A stretch of DNA of 64,000 nt from JAJEDW01 sp963555775 (GCA_963555775.3 CAUVWY020000009.1:1-64000), one strand, 5' to 3'; shown: positions 26,445 through 35,519, counted from the first letter of the stretch. Made by a program: numbers and translations. Notes: generated by a model not told the origin, from the sequence alone.

Positions 26445-27346
26445 AATTCAACGCCGTAGCTGAGATGCTTCGGAACAGCGGAACCTCGACCGCGGACACG
26501 GTGGCCGTGATCCGGGCGATCCATCAGCGCGAACGCGTGCGGATCTTCAAGGATCCCTACGCCGGGTTATTGTGCGGATGGTTCTGGCGTCTGGTCTTGC
26601 GGATTTCTCCGTTGGAATGGTTGGTGAAAACGATCACCCGGCCCACGGCGCCAACCGGAATGTGCGTGCTGATGCGGGCTCGGTATGCCGAACAGGCTCT
26701 TGAACGAGCCGTCGAAGACGGCATCTCCCAGTACGCAATCATTGGCGCCGGGATGGATTCGTTCGCTTTCCGCAGACCCGGCCTGGTGGAGCGGATCGAC
26801 GTTTTCGAGATCGACCATCCCGCGATGCAACGCATCAAGCTGGACCGCGTTCGCCGGGCGGGACTGCCAATTCCTGGCCGGCTGCATTTCGTACCTGCCG
26901 ACCTCGCGAAAATCTCCGCTATCGACGCGCTGGCCGGTTCGGGTTTCGACATGTCGCGGCTGACGTTCCTGACGCTGCTGGGGGTCTCCTACTACATCAC
27001 ATCCGATTCACTGGCCGCGACGGCTCGTTCCATATCGCGGCATCTGCCGGCGGGCACGCTCTTGACGGTCGACTACCTGCTCGATGAAGAATCCGCGAAA
27101 CCCGAACACGTACTCATGCGGCAGAGGATGAAGTCCTTCGTTGCGCGAATGAGAGAGCCCATGGTCAGCGAATACTCGCTCGATTCAATGAATGCCATGA
27201 TGTCTGCCCAGGGCTTCGAGACGGTCGAAAACTTCGCTCTCCCCGATCTGGAGCGGAGCTACACCGAGGAGTTCGGCGCCTTGCCGTTCGAAATTCCCAG
27301 CATCTTTGCTTTGGGAACGTTTCGGGTGGCCGCCCGCGGCGCCTGA
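26441..27346 (+). CDS. SAM-dependent methyltransferase, leucine-carboxymethyltransferase-like family
   Basis: 301 residues. The pattern is that of the TIGR00027/LCMT-like methyltransferases: RERVRIFKDPYAGLL, MRARYAEQALERAVEDGISQ, the SAM motif YAIIGAGMDSFAFRRPGL, FEIDHPAMQRIKLDR, and LTLLGVSYYITSDSLAATAR. Many members have unknown small-molecule substrates. It is coupled to the upstream Cache gene by an ATGA overlap. The 3' end overlaps the opposite-strand frame 27259-27681 by 88 bp. Confidence 0.85.
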   Translation: MKFNAVAEMLRNSGTSTADTVAVIRAIHQRERVRIFKDPYAGLLCGWFWRLVLRISPLEWLVKTITRPTAPTGMCVLMRARYAEQALERAVEDGISQYAIIGAGMDSFAFRRPGLVERIDVFEIDHPAMQRIKLDRVRRAGLPIPGRLHFVPADLAKISAIDALAGSGFDMSRLTFLTLLGVSYYITSDSLAATARSISRHLPAGTLLTVDYLLDEESAKPEHVLMRQRMKSFVARMREPMVSEYSLDSMNAMMSAQGFETVENFALPDLERSYTEEFGALPFEIPSIFALGTFRVAARGA

Positions 27347-27681
27347 GGCGCCGTCGCTCCAGTTACGGGAATTTCCATTCGAACGTCAGTTAAAGGTGAA
27401 CTCCACGTGAAGTCCTGTGCGGGCCCTTGTCCCAATGGTGTCATTCGGAATTCTGTAGAGACGGTGCCGGCGTCGTAGACGATGGTCCGCTTTCTCCAGG
27501 CCCATCCAACCAAGGCGCCGATGCCTCCGACGATGCTACCCACTACCAATGGTGCCTCGGCGTCACTCCACGTGGCGTTCCTGATTTCACCGGCGGCGAA
27601 TCCAATACCGAATCCGACCAGCGCCCCCGCAAAGCCAATCGCGGTTCCCGTCAGAATCAGCGATAAAGACTCGCTTCTCAA
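27259..27681 (-). CDS. Hypothetical membrane protein, possibly 5'-truncated
   Basis: 140 residues with two Gly/Ala-rich hydrophobic segments (GTAIGFAGALVGFGIGFAAG and APLVVGSIVGGIGALVGWAW), a basic turn (RKRTIV) and a C-terminal tail. The first residues, MRSESLSLILTGTA, look like the interior of a longer family protein, so the original start may be lost. The last 88 bp lie antisense to the methyltransferase end. Function is unknown. Confidence 0.45.
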   Translation of the reverse strand: MRSESLSLILTGTAIGFAGALVGFGIGFAAGEIRNATWSDAEAPLVVGSIVGGIGALVGWAWRKRTIVYDAGTVSTEFRMTPLGQGPAQDFTWSSPLTDVRMEIPVTGATAPQAPRAATRNVPKAKMLGISNGKAPNSSV

Positions 27682-27892
27682 AGCTTGAAAGGCATTCTCA
27701 AACTGTAGCAGGTGTCGCGCGATTGCGGCTCTGGCATCGGGAGAGCGCCATTTGGGTGATCAGAGACAAACCGGTCACCGTAGGGGAACTGAACCGAAGT
27801 GTCCCGATTGCCTTCGAGTGGCGCAATGCTGTGGGCATAGTTTTACTTTGGCTCCGGCTCAGCATATATATCATTAGTGGTATAATTCGGCG

Positions 27893-28219
27893 GTGAAGTG
27901 GCGCGTCGAGATCCTCAACCAATCGGTCCTGGAGGAGATTGACGCCCTTCCGCCCGACATGCGGGCCAAATTAGACCACATAGTTCGTATGATTGAAGAA
28001 CTCGGCCTGCATCAGGTTCGCGAGCCCTATATCAAACCCCTCCGGGATAAGTTGTGGGAGATGCGGATAAGGGGCCACGATGGGATTGCCCGCGCCATCT
28101 ATGTGACCGTGAAGGAACGCCGTATCGTAATTCTTCATGTGTTTCGCAAGAAGACACAGAAGACGCCCGAGGCGGCAATTCGGACCGCCTTGTCGAGAAT
28201 GAAAGAGTTGGAACCATGA
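27893..28219 (+). CDS. HigB/RelE-type toxin (second pair)
   Basis: 108 residues of the Gp49/RelE fold: VEILNQSVLEEIDALPPDMR, then YIKPLRDKLWEMRIRGHDGI, then RAIYVTVKERRIVILHVFRK and KTQKTPEAAI. The LWE-R-x-R core and the HVF-RKK-T-Q-KTP end are diagnostic. The start is GTG 27893 with TATAAT at 27881-27886, again close enough for leaderless transcription. The stop overlaps the antitoxin start in ATGA. Confidence 0.88.
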   Translation: MKWRVEILNQSVLEEIDALPPDMRAKLDHIVRMIEELGLHQVREPYIKPLRDKLWEMRIRGHDGIARAIYVTVKERRIVILHVFRKKTQKTPEAAIRTALSRMKELEP

Positions 28220-28494
28220 CCATTCCATTTGCAGAACTTCGGAAGAAGTGGAAGAAGGACCCGGATTTCAGGAAGGAGTTCGAGGCGCTGAAGCCCGAGT
28301 TCAAACTGGCGCGAGCCCTCATCGAGGCGCGGGTCAAGGCTGGATTGAGCCAGAGCGACGTGGCTCGGCGGATGGGAACCAGCCAACCCACCGTGGCTCG
28401 TCTGGAAAGTGGACACAAGCCATCCTTGAAGACCTTGGAACGCTACGCCGAGGCTGTCGGCGTGAAGGTCGAAATACGCCTCGTCGGCGGTTGA
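28216..28494 (+). CDS. XRE-family antitoxin (second pair)
   Basis: 93 residues. A helix-turn-helix occupies about residues 38-80 (VKAGLSQSDVARRMGTSQPT, VARLESGHKPSLKTLERYAE), followed by the short beta ending VGVKVEIRLVGG typical of HigA-like antitoxins. It starts in a four-base ATGA overlap with the toxin. Unlike the antitoxin at 20863 it has no long C-terminal tail and no SecB gene follows, so this is an ordinary two-component module. Confidence 0.88.
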   Translation: MTIPFAELRKKWKKDPDFRKEFEALKPEFKLARALIEARVKAGLSQSDVARRMGTSQPTVARLESGHKPSLKTLERYAEAVGVKVEIRLVGG

Positions 28495-28534
28495 TCATCG
28501 GGTGACCCGAGGTTGACCGTCTAATACTGGAGCC

Positions 28535-28822
28535 ATGAAACAGTACCAGCTGTCCGTACTGCGCGAGGCCGGCCAGGCGTATGTCGAATTTCTTCGGACG
28601 GCGCACATGAGCGCCGGTGTCTATCGACTGGCGATGGGCGAAGAAGACCGGCAGTCTCCTCACAACGAGGAAGAAGTCTGCTTTGTCGTCGCAGGACGGG
28701 CCCGATTCGAGGCTGACGACAATGACAGGGCGGTTGGCCCCGGTGACGTTCTATACGTGCCACCGAAAGAGCCCCACCACGTGGCGCCGAAGGCGCCACA
28801 CCCGTTTTACGACATCGAATAA
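28535..28822 (+). CDS. Small cupin-domain protein
   Basis: 95 residues, one cupin barrel. Motif 1 is SPHNEEEVCFVVAGRARF (His, Glu and Glu ligands; the usual second His is replaced within HNEEEV) and motif 2 is GPGDVLYVPPKEPHHV with the metal His. Small single-domain cupins bind metal and are often sugar isomerases, dioxygenases or stress proteins; no substrate can be named. ATG 28535 has GGAG five bases upstream. It lies just after the toxin-antitoxin pair with its own start signals. Confidence 0.8.
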   Translation: MKQYQLSVLREAGQAYVEFLRTAHMSAGVYRLAMGEEDRQSPHNEEEVCFVVAGRARFEADDNDRAVGPGDVLYVPPKEPHHVAPKAPHPFYDIE

Positions 28823-29019
28823 GATCTGGAGCTACTGGTCGTTTTCTCTCCTCCAGAGGCGGGATAACATCCGTGCGATCCATCGACGCGTGGAGCGGAA
28901 CAGGACGAGCAAACGTTCGAATCCGAATCAGCCGTTGCGAGTTCAATTCGGCAGGCGCCAGCGTGGATATGTCGAATCGCGGCGGGCCATGATTGCCCGG
29001 GTTCGGAGACAGGCGGGTT

Positions 29020-30450
29020 TCATGCCACGCCGAAGCCCTCCCAGAAGGTCACCATCAGGTAGCCGCCGGCAACGATCGCGATCCACACCAGGACGGTCAG
29101 CCACAATCCACGTGAAAACATCGTCTTGAGGTTGACACCGTATCCCGCCGCGACCGCCGACCCGCCCGAAGACGACGGCAGCATGATCCCGTAGTTGCCC
29201 GCCGCGGCCACGATATATACGAATGGAACAGGGTTCATGCCGAGGCTCTGGAAGGTGCTGATCGTGATCGGGACCACTATGGCGATCGCCGCCGTGTTGC
29301 TGGTGATCTGCGTGAGGACCACGGTGAGCAGTGCAAACACGGCGACGGCCGAGAAGCCTCCGCCGCCCGCCAGTGGAATCAGCCGGAGGGCCAGAAACTC
29401 GGCCGTTCCGGTCTCGCTCAGTATCTGGCCCAACGCCGATCCACCCGCGAAAAGATAGATCAGCCCCCATACCATATGGCTCTGGGCGTAGTCCCACCGG
29501 AGCAACGGTTCCCCCTTGTGACGAATCGTGAAGCTGAGTACGGCAAAGGCAAGAAACACGAACGCCGGGGTCAGGCCCGGCGCCAGCGCCGCATAGAACT
29601 GTCGTGTAAATGCGAGTAACGTCGCCGCGGCGAAGAACGCCAACCCCCACTTCTCGGGGACCGACATCTTTCCGAGCGCATCGAGTTCCCGTGAGAAGAA
29701 CGCCCGCGTGCCTTCCACCCGGTCCAGTTCGGGTTTGAACGCGAACCTCATGAAAACGAACGCGATGCCTGCAATCAGGATCGTGAGGGGCGTGATGCGG
29801 GTCAACCAGGTGGTGAAAAGGAACTCTTGGTCGATGATTTGGTCTTCGATGAACTGGACCGTCAACAGGTTGGGCGCTCCGCCCACCGGTGTTCCCGACC
29901 CGCCGATGCTGGTGCCCCACGCCACGGCGATCAGGAGGGCCGACGCGAACGCGCTTTTTGCGACGTCTTCGATCCCGATGAACTTCAGCAATGCCAGGAC
30001 GATCGGCATCATCGCCACGGCGACGACGGTGTTCGGAAGGAACGCGCTCAGGACCGCCGCCACGCCGAACCAAACCAGGATCTGCCGGCGTGTATCGGTG
30101 CCGACTCCCAACAGAGAGACCAGTGCGATGCGCCGGTCCAGTCCCCACCGGGTCCACAACGTGGCCAGGATATTCGCCCCGAGCAGAAGGATGACGAGTT
30201 GTTGCGCGTACGCCGGCAGGATGAGGCCGACGGGGAGGAAGTCGAACAGCGCCAGCACCACCAGAGGAAGAAAACCGGTGACGGCCAGGTGTACGGGCTG
30301 GACGATCCACCACCATGACATCCAGACCAGAAGTCCGATGCTGCCGCGAACGGGGTAGGGAACCGAAGGAATCGGCAGCAGAACCATCAACAGGAAGAAC
30401 GCCGGTCCGGCGAGCGTGTGAAATGTTCGCGAGTTTGGGCCGCGGCTCAT
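29020..30450 (-). CDS. SLC13/DASS-family sodium-coupled anion transporter
   Basis: 476 residues, about eleven helices. Family signatures: AVAWGTSIGGSGTPVGGAPN (first SN-type motif region) and the second in TQITSNTAAIAIVVPITIST. Members import dicarboxylates, sulfate or citrate with sodium. The substrate cannot be fixed from sequence. The ATG overlaps the threonine synthase stop by four bases (ATGA), so the two genes are co-translated, which hints at an amino-acid-related or dicarboxylate substrate (inference). Confidence 0.86.
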   Translation of the reverse strand: MSRGPNSRTFHTLAGPAFFLLMVLLPIPSVPYPVRGSIGLLVWMSWWWIVQPVHLAVTGFLPLVVLALFDFLPVGLILPAYAQQLVILLLGANILATLWTRWGLDRRIALVSLLGVGTDTRRQILVWFGVAAVLSAFLPNTVVAVAMMPIVLALLKFIGIEDVAKSAFASALLIAVAWGTSIGGSGTPVGGAPNLLTVQFIEDQIIDQEFLFTTWLTRITPLTILIAGIAFVFMRFAFKPELDRVEGTRAFFSRELDALGKMSVPEKWGLAFFAAATLLAFTRQFYAALAPGLTPAFVFLAFAVLSFTIRHKGEPLLRWDYAQSHMVWGLIYLFAGGSALGQILSETGTAEFLALRLIPLAGGGGFSAVAVFALLTVVLTQITSNTAAIAIVVPITISTFQSLGMNPVPFVYIVAAAGNYGIMLPSSSGGSAVAAGYGVNLKTMFSRGLWLTVLVWIAIVAGGYLMVTFWEGFGVA

Positions 30451-31628
30451 GTTTCCAGCGCGGCCTGCCAGGCCTCGAGGTACTTGTAGCCGCTGCCCGT
30501 GTTGAACACGACGACGCGTTCTTCCGCCCCGATCTTTCCGCCGGCAACCAGGCGTTCGACCGCGGCGAGCCCGGCGCCGCCTTCCGGTGCGGCAAACACG
30601 CCTTCGAACCTGGCCATGCGGCGGCAGGCGTCCATCATTTCGGTGTCGGAGACGGCGACCGCCTCGCCATGGCTGGCATACAGGTCGGCCAGTATGAGAA
30701 AGTCACCCAGCGCTTTCGGTACACGCAGGCCGGAGGCGACGGTCGCGGCGTTCTCCCAGAACACGGATACGTCAGCATGTTGTTCGAACGCCCGGACGAT
30801 CGGCGCGCACCCGTCCGCCTGCGCCGAGATCATGCGCGGCCGGAGGGGCCCGGTCAACCCCATCGCTTCGATCTCGTCGAAAGCCTTCCACATCCCGATC
30901 AGGCCCACGCCCCCGCCGGTGGGGTAGACGACGACGTCGGGCAGCGCGCCTCCGAAGTCCTCCCACAGTTCGTACCCCATCGTCTTCTTGCCCTCGACTC
31001 GGTAGGGTTCCTTCAGAGTGGAGACTTCGAACCAGCCTTCCCGGCCGGCGTTCATCGCGATGAATTTTGCACAGTCCGAGATGAGGCCATCGATCAAGCG
31101 CACGTCGGCGCCGAAAGCGCGGGCTTCGATGATGTTGGCCGCCGGCGTGTCCGAAGGCATGGCGATCACGCATCCCATACCGGCCTCGGCGGCGTAGGCG
31201 GCCGCGGCGCCACCGGCATTCCCCGCCGTCGGCAATGCGATTGCGGTTGTGCCCAGCGCCCGGGCCATAGACACCGCTGCCGACAGGCCGCGGGCCTTGA
31301 ACGATCCCGTCGGGTTCTGCCCTTCGTCTTTGATGTAAAGCCGTTCGAGGCCAAGACGTTCGCCAAGCCGCCGTGCGTGAATCAACGGTGTCCCGCCCTC
31401 GCCCAACGTCACGGGCCGGGCGTCGGGCAGGACTTCGTCGTAGCGCCACATCGTGTGCGGCCGCATACGGAGCGCGTCGAGCGTCAAAGTCTTTCTTGCC
31501 TTGTCCAGGTCATATCGAGCCAGTAGCGGGGAACCGCATTCGGGGCACAGGTTCCGGGCCGGCGAGTAATCGATGGTGTGTCGGCAGCCGGGTTGTGAGC
31601 ATTCCAGATGCGTGAGCGTCGACGGCAT
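30447..31628 (-). CDS. thrC: Threonine synthase (PLP-dependent)
   Basis: About 393 residues. An N-terminal zinc-ribbon-like segment has CSQPGC and CPECGSPL. The PLP lysine lies in NPTGSFKARGLSAAVSMA, a substrate loop reads LPTAGNAGGAAAAYAAEAGM, and the phosphate-binding Gly loop is PTGGGVGLIGMWKAF. This fits the class of threonine synthases that carry a leading Cys4 motif; it converts O-phosphohomoserine to threonine. ATG 31628 is preferred; GTG 31646 is in frame upstream. It is coupled to the SLC13 transporter gene. Confidence 0.86.
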   Translation of the reverse strand: MPSTLTHLECSQPGCRHTIDYSPARNLCPECGSPLLARYDLDKARKTLTLDALRMRPHTMWRYDEVLPDARPVTLGEGGTPLIHARRLGERLGLERLYIKDEGQNPTGSFKARGLSAAVSMARALGTTAIALPTAGNAGGAAAAYAAEAGMGCVIAMPSDTPAANIIEARAFGADVRLIDGLISDCAKFIAMNAGREGWFEVSTLKEPYRVEGKKTMGYELWEDFGGALPDVVVYPTGGGVGLIGMWKAFDEIEAMGLTGPLRPRMISAQADGCAPIVRAFEQHADVSVFWENAATVASGLRVPKALGDFLILADLYASHGEAVAVSDTEMMDACRRMARFEGVFAAPEGGAGLAAVERLVAGGKIGAEERVVVFNTGSGYKYLEAWQAALET

Positions 31629-31762
31629 TGCGGGGCATTCTAGCACCGCGGGTCAACCGTCAAGGATCGAAAGAAGGGAAGCCGCAAAGGCCTGTTCAGC
31701 AAGATGCTCACGGATCTCGACGCCGGAGAGATTGCAGGCAAGGTTGCGGGAGAGGCGCTGAG

Positions 31763-32051
31763 TTAAGCCAGTAGCCGGTTTAGAACGAGGACACCAACGG
31801 CGATAGCGGTAAGCAACGTACCGATGATGCTTAACCCGACAGCCCAAATCGTCGGGTGCATTTCGGCGCGAGAATCGGCGATCTCGATCTTGAGCTCGGA
31901 AATCTCGGTCTTGACCCCGGAAATCTCATCCTTGCAGGACCCAATGGCTTCCAGCAGGTCTGTCTTGGTTGCAAGGTTCTCTTTTTCGGGGATGGAATCG
32001 GCTGCGGCCTGAGCCTCTTCTTTATCGGCGCCGACACCAACCAATGATTTC
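31763..32051 (-). pseudogene. Coiled-coil membrane protein, C-terminal part, cut by IS21
   Basis: Encodes GVGADKEEAQAAADSIPE, a coiled coil with heptad hydrophobics (TKTDLLEAIGSCKDEISGVK, TEISELKIEIADSRAEM) and a C-terminal transmembrane helix (AVGLSIIGTLLTAIAVGVLV, then LNRLLA). This is the layout of small bacterial DUF1640/CCDC90-like proteins. The start (MSNIALYRVLVSL) lies at 34684-34723 on the other side of the IS21 element. Confidence 0.72.
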
Positions 32052-32176
32052 GATAACGTAAAAGGGACCCACCAAACGGGGCTCTGATCGAGGAAAAGGG
32101 ACCCACCCCTGATAGCCTCCCCGGAAGCGTGAACTGGAAGAACAGGCACGCGGGTGGGAGGCGAGGATTGATAGGG

Positions 32177-33700
32177 ATGGATCAGTACGAGTTGATCAGA
32201 ACCGCAGATCGGGTTTACAAGAAAAGCATTCGACAGATCGCCCGGGAGACCGGGCACACGCGACGGACGGTCCGGAAAGTATTGGCCGGACAGGAGCCCA
32301 GGTATCGGCGAGAGAAGGAGCCCGCCTGTCCGGTGATGGACCCGGTCGCCGGGATCGTAGATGCCTGGCTCCAGGCGGACCGGGACCAGCCCGTCAAGCA
32401 ACGCCACACCGCGCACCGGGTGTGGCAACGTCTGGTGGAGGAGCATGAATTTACCGGAGCCGAGGCGACGGTACGCCGCTGGGTTCGGGAACGGAAGACA
32501 CGGTTGGGCTGGAACCAGACCGGCGCTGTGGTGCCGCTGGACCCGGAACACGCCCGTGAAGCAGAAGTGGACTGGGGCACGGCCTGGGTCCGGATGAACG
32601 GTGAAGACCGTCAGGTCAAGTTGTTCTGTATGCGGTCCCGGTACTCGGGCAAGGCGTTCGTGCGGGCCTATCCGTGGGAACGGCAGGAGATGTTCCTGGA
32701 CGGTCACATTCGGGCGTTCGATTGGTACGGCGGCGTATTCCCGACCCTGGTTTTCGACAACCTGAAGACGGCCGTGAAGCGGATTCTGAAGGGGAAGGCT
32801 CGGGTCGAGCAGGCCCGGTTCACGGCGTTTCGGGCGCACTACACGTTTGAAGCGCGATTCTGTAATCCGGCCCGGGGCCAGGAAAAAGGCGGTGTCGAGG
32901 GCCTGGTCGGCTTTGCACGCCGGAACTTCCTGGTGCCGGTTCCCGAGGTGACCGACTTCGAGGATCTGAACGCGCAACTGCTGGAACGCTGCGCGGCTGA
33001 CGACCAGCGCCGGATCGGCGGCCGGTCCGACGATCGCACGATCGGGGGGCGGCACGCGGTGGAGCAAGAACGCCTCCTGGCACTGCCCGACACGCGGTTC
33101 GAGAACACGAAGGTGGTGGGAGTCCGGATCAGCCCGTATCAGACCGCCCAGGTGGATCAGAACCGGTATTCGGTGCCGACCGCCTATGTGGGACGCCGGC
33201 TCTGGGCCCATATCGGCTGTGACCGGGTGAGCTTTTACGCGGACCAGAAGAAGGTGGCCGAACATGACCGCGCCTTCGGTCATAGCGACTGGCGGATTGA
33301 TCCGTTGCACTACCTGGAGTTGATCCGGCGGAAGGTGGCCTCGTTTGAGAGCGCCCGGCCGATCCGGCAGTGGCGGGATCAATGGCCGACCCAATATGAG
33401 ACCGCGCTGGAGCGGTTGCGGGATCGGCATGGGTACAGCCGGGGCACCCGGGAGTTCATCGGCATCCTGCAACTCCACCAGGACTGGGATCTGGAACGGG
33501 TGTCCTCGGCCATCCAGGAAGCGCTCGATGCCCACTGTATCGAGTTGGAAGCGGTGCGGCACATTCTGATGCGGGAGGACACGCCGACTCGAGCCCATGC
33601 GCCGCTGGAGTCCGGGTTGATGCCCGGTATCACCGACCTGACGATCGCTGGGGCCGATCTGGATCAATATGACCGTCTCCTGGCCGGGGGTGCGCGATGA
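32177..33700 (+). CDS. istA: IS21-family transposase IstA
   Basis: About 507 residues. The N-terminal helix-turn-helix reads MDQYELIRTADRVYKKSIRQ, then IARETGHTRRTVRKVLAG. The DDE core begins EAEVDWGTAWVRMNGED and continues with TLVFDNLKTAVKRILKG and NPARGQEKGGVEGLVGFA, carrying the second Asp and Glu. ATG 32177 matches the usual IstA N-terminus; the frame could extend to 32129. It overlaps istB by four bases (ATGA). Intact. Confidence 0.92.
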   Translation: MDQYELIRTADRVYKKSIRQIARETGHTRRTVRKVLAGQEPRYRREKEPACPVMDPVAGIVDAWLQADRDQPVKQRHTAHRVWQRLVEEHEFTGAEATVRRWVRERKTRLGWNQTGAVVPLDPEHAREAEVDWGTAWVRMNGEDRQVKLFCMRSRYSGKAFVRAYPWERQEMFLDGHIRAFDWYGGVFPTLVFDNLKTAVKRILKGKARVEQARFTAFRAHYTFEARFCNPARGQEKGGVEGLVGFARRNFLVPVPEVTDFEDLNAQLLERCAADDQRRIGGRSDDRTIGGRHAVEQERLLALPDTRFENTKVVGVRISPYQTAQVDQNRYSVPTAYVGRRLWAHIGCDRVSFYADQKKVAEHDRAFGHSDWRIDPLHYLELIRRKVASFESARPIRQWRDQWPTQYETALERLRDRHGYSRGTREFIGILQLHQDWDLERVSSAIQEALDAHCIELEAVRHILMREDTPTRAHAPLESGLMPGITDLTIAGADLDQYDRLLAGGAR

Positions 33701-34488
33701 GTCCGGGTCAGGAGATCGTTCTCGACGACGCACTGCGGCAACTCCGGCTCCCGGCCATGGTGCGGGAGTGGCGGGAACACGCCCGACAGGCCAAAGAGGC
33801 CGGCGAGGGGTACACCGGCTTTCTATTGGCTCTGGCCAGCCGCGAGCTGGAACAGCGGCAAGCCAATCAGGTCCAGCGTCGACTACGGGAGGCCCGGTTC
33901 CCACTGCTCAAGACTCTGGAGACCACGGACCTGAAGAAGTGGCCGGTGCTGGATGCGATCCAGGTTCGCGACTATGCCGAGTGCGGCTACATTACCCGGC
34001 ACGAGAACGTCGTCCTGTTGGGCAAGCACGGAACCGGTAAAACCCATGCCGCCACGGCTCTGGGTGTGGAAGCCTGCCGGAGGGGCTACCGCGTCGGGTT
34101 CACCACGGCCGCCGGGCTGGTCAACACCTTGATCGAGTCGCGCGAGGAACGGCAACTGAACCGGCGCCTGGCCAAGCTGGCCCGCTTCGAGCTGCTCATC
34201 GTGGACGAAGTCGGCTATATCCCGTTCTCGGCCGAGGGGGCGCAGTTGCTGTTTCAGGTCTTCTCGGACCGCTACGAAAAGGGTTCGCTGATCGTCACAT
34301 CGAACCTGCCGTTTGCACAGTGGACCAGCGTCTTCGGTGACGCCGCACTGACCGCAGCCCTGCTGGACCGGCTGACCCATCACTGCGCCATTCACCAGTT
34401 CGATTGGGAAAGTATCCGGTTCACCCAAAGTCTAGGCGCCGCCGGCAAACGGAAGAACAAACCCCGGTCCGCCGGAGGATCCGCGTGA
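33697..34488 (+). CDS. istB: IS21-family helper ATPase IstB
   Basis: 263 residues. The AAA+ ATPase has Walker A in LLGKHGTGKTHAATALGVEA, Walker B in FELLIVDEVGYIPFSAEGAQ, and sensor 1 in KGSLIVTSNLPFAQWTSVFG. It starts inside the istA stop (ATGA). IstB selects target DNA and stimulates IstA. A basic tail (AAGKRKNKPRS) follows the conserved DRLTHHCAIHQF segment. Intact and full length. Confidence 0.93.
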   Translation: MSPGQEIVLDDALRQLRLPAMVREWREHARQAKEAGEGYTGFLLALASRELEQRQANQVQRRLREARFPLLKTLETTDLKKWPVLDAIQVRDYAECGYITRHENVVLLGKHGTGKTHAATALGVEACRRGYRVGFTTAAGLVNTLIESREERQLNRRLAKLARFELLIVDEVGYIPFSAEGAQLLFQVFSDRYEKGSLIVTSNLPFAQWTSVFGDAALTAALLDRLTHHCAIHQFDWESIRFTQSLGAAGKRKNKPRSAGGSA

Positions 34489-34683
34489 AAACCGCGGGCG
34501 CAGCGGGCTGTGGAAAGTGCCGCCCCCATGGAAACCCGCTGCAAAGCCAGCGCGTTCCCACAGTGGCTTGGAAGCCTTCGGCTCCCACACTTCCCACGGC
34601 CTCGACGGCGGAATCACTTACAAACCATTAACCCGGGGGTGGGTCCCTTTTACTCGATCGGGGTGGGTCCTTTTTACGTTGTC

Positions 34684-34723
34684 AAAGCGAAACCAAGACG
34701 CGGTATAGGGCAATGTTGCTCAT
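34684..34723 (-). pseudogene. Start of the coiled-coil membrane protein cut by IS21
   Basis: ATG 34723 has GGAGAG seven bases upstream and reads MSNIALYRVLVSL before entering the IS21 end. It is the 5' part of the gene whose remainder lies at 31763-32051. The strong ribosome site shows that this is the authentic start. Confidence 0.68.
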
Positions 34724-35075
34724 TGTGTGCTCTCCAATCATAACCGAGCGGTGCAAAAGAACCACAGGGCAGAGACGAAAGGCCTTGAGAATGGATGTAG
34801 GAGGCTGTTCGAGTAAACGTCAAATCCGGTGTGCTGTCAGGAGGCAACACTGCGGAAGTTTTGCAAGGATTGTGGCCGTCCCGATCGCGCGGACCTGGGG
34901 AATAGGCTTGAGACGTTTCCGGATCGGACTTCACTTCCACGGCGGACGACCGGCACCTGAGTTTTGCAATACCTGACAGCTACACTACGGGCAGTCCGGT
35001 GGTCGAAAGAGCCCTACCGGGAAATGATGTCGAGAGGTTTAATCGTCGCTCAACACCAGTCAATCAATTGGCTGA
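34724..35075. other. Intergenic region with no recognised gene
   Basis: Composition is lower in GC than its neighbours. Short frames on both strands show no family features. It contains the promoter side of the interrupted coiled-coil gene. Confidence 0.4.
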
Positions 35076-35519
35076 TCAAGGCAATGACAGATGCCGTCTC
35101 ACTTTCCGAATTCTGCTTAGAATTAGTTTCCGGGCGTGAGGGGAATTCCTTGGTATATGGACACCCGAACTCGCAATCCACACGAAACGGACATCCTCGC
35201 CCGCAGCATCCGTCATCCGCCTGAGTTCCTCGGCGTTGCCGTTCAACCAGTCGCGCAGCCATTGCAGTTTCCGGAGAACTGCGGAGACTTCCTTTGTCGT
35301 CGCCGAATGAACTTCGACCCAAACCGCCTGTTCCGGTCCGTTCACCGGCCTGTAGCCGAGTCCGTAGTCCCAACGCGGTGCGTTGGCGTAGCCGGGCTCT
35401 TGTGCCAAGGCGTAGTCGAGATCGATACTCCCTGTCAGCCGCTGTGGATCTTCGCACGCCACAAATCCACGATGCCTGTTCTCCAAAGCCTGTTTCCCGG
35501 GATGATACTCGCCGTTCAC
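35076..35519 (-). CDS. Companion protein of the ATPase at 35555, unknown family
   Basis: About 147 residues from GTG 35519; the frame is open to an ATG at 35639 that would overlap the ATPase end by 85 bases. The conserved-looking core is YRPVNGPEQAVWVEVHSATT, an E-x-H-S-A strand, then VLRKLQWLRDWLNGNAEELR, then VRFVWIASSGVHIPRNSP and a basic end (LILSRIRKVRRHLSL). The strand-helix layout with acidic and His residues could be a nuclease-like fold, but no known catalytic motif is complete. It directly follows the ATPase, so the two probably act together. Confidence 0.6.
   Translation of the reverse strand: MNGEYHPGKQALENRHRGFVACEDPQRLTGSIDLDYALAQEPGYANAPRWDYGLGYRPVNGPEQAVWVEVHSATTKEVSAVLRKLQWLRDWLNGNAEELRRMTDAAGEDVRFVWIASSGVHIPRNSPHARKLILSRIRKVRRHLSLP

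Larger units (their letters stand above)
32052..34683 (+). mobile_element. IS21-family insertion sequence
   Basis: About 2.63 kb with istA and istB. Each end has two copies of a terminal motif: left AACGTAAAAGGGACCCACC and, 35 bp inside, AAAAGGGACCCACCCC; right (reverse complement) AACGTAAAAAGGACCCACCC and TAAAAGGGACCCACCC. Such double ends are typical of IS21. I could not find a clear target duplication, so the boundaries are good to about 5 bp. It splits a coiled-coil membrane protein gene. Confidence 0.88.

Noticed and set aside
27756..27896. 46-codon GTG-started frame ending in a GTGA overlap with the second HigB toxin
   Set aside because: No convincing ribosome site, and the region holds the toxin promoter; the overlap is probably chance.
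28943..30595. 550-codon minus-strand frame overlapping the SLC13 transporter
   Set aside because: It is a shifted frame of the transporter gene with Arg/Pro/Gly-rich translation typical of a GC-rich shadow.
31665..31765. Plus-strand tail GLFSKMLTDLDAGEIAGKVA and a stop
   Set aside because: Too short and without upstream coding to assign; possibly a gene fragment but not supportable.
31763..33904. 713-codon minus-strand open frame across istA
   Set aside because: Most of it is the antisense of the IstA frame and has no family features; only the first ~290 bp (31763-32051) are real coding, the tail of the interrupted coiled-coil protein.
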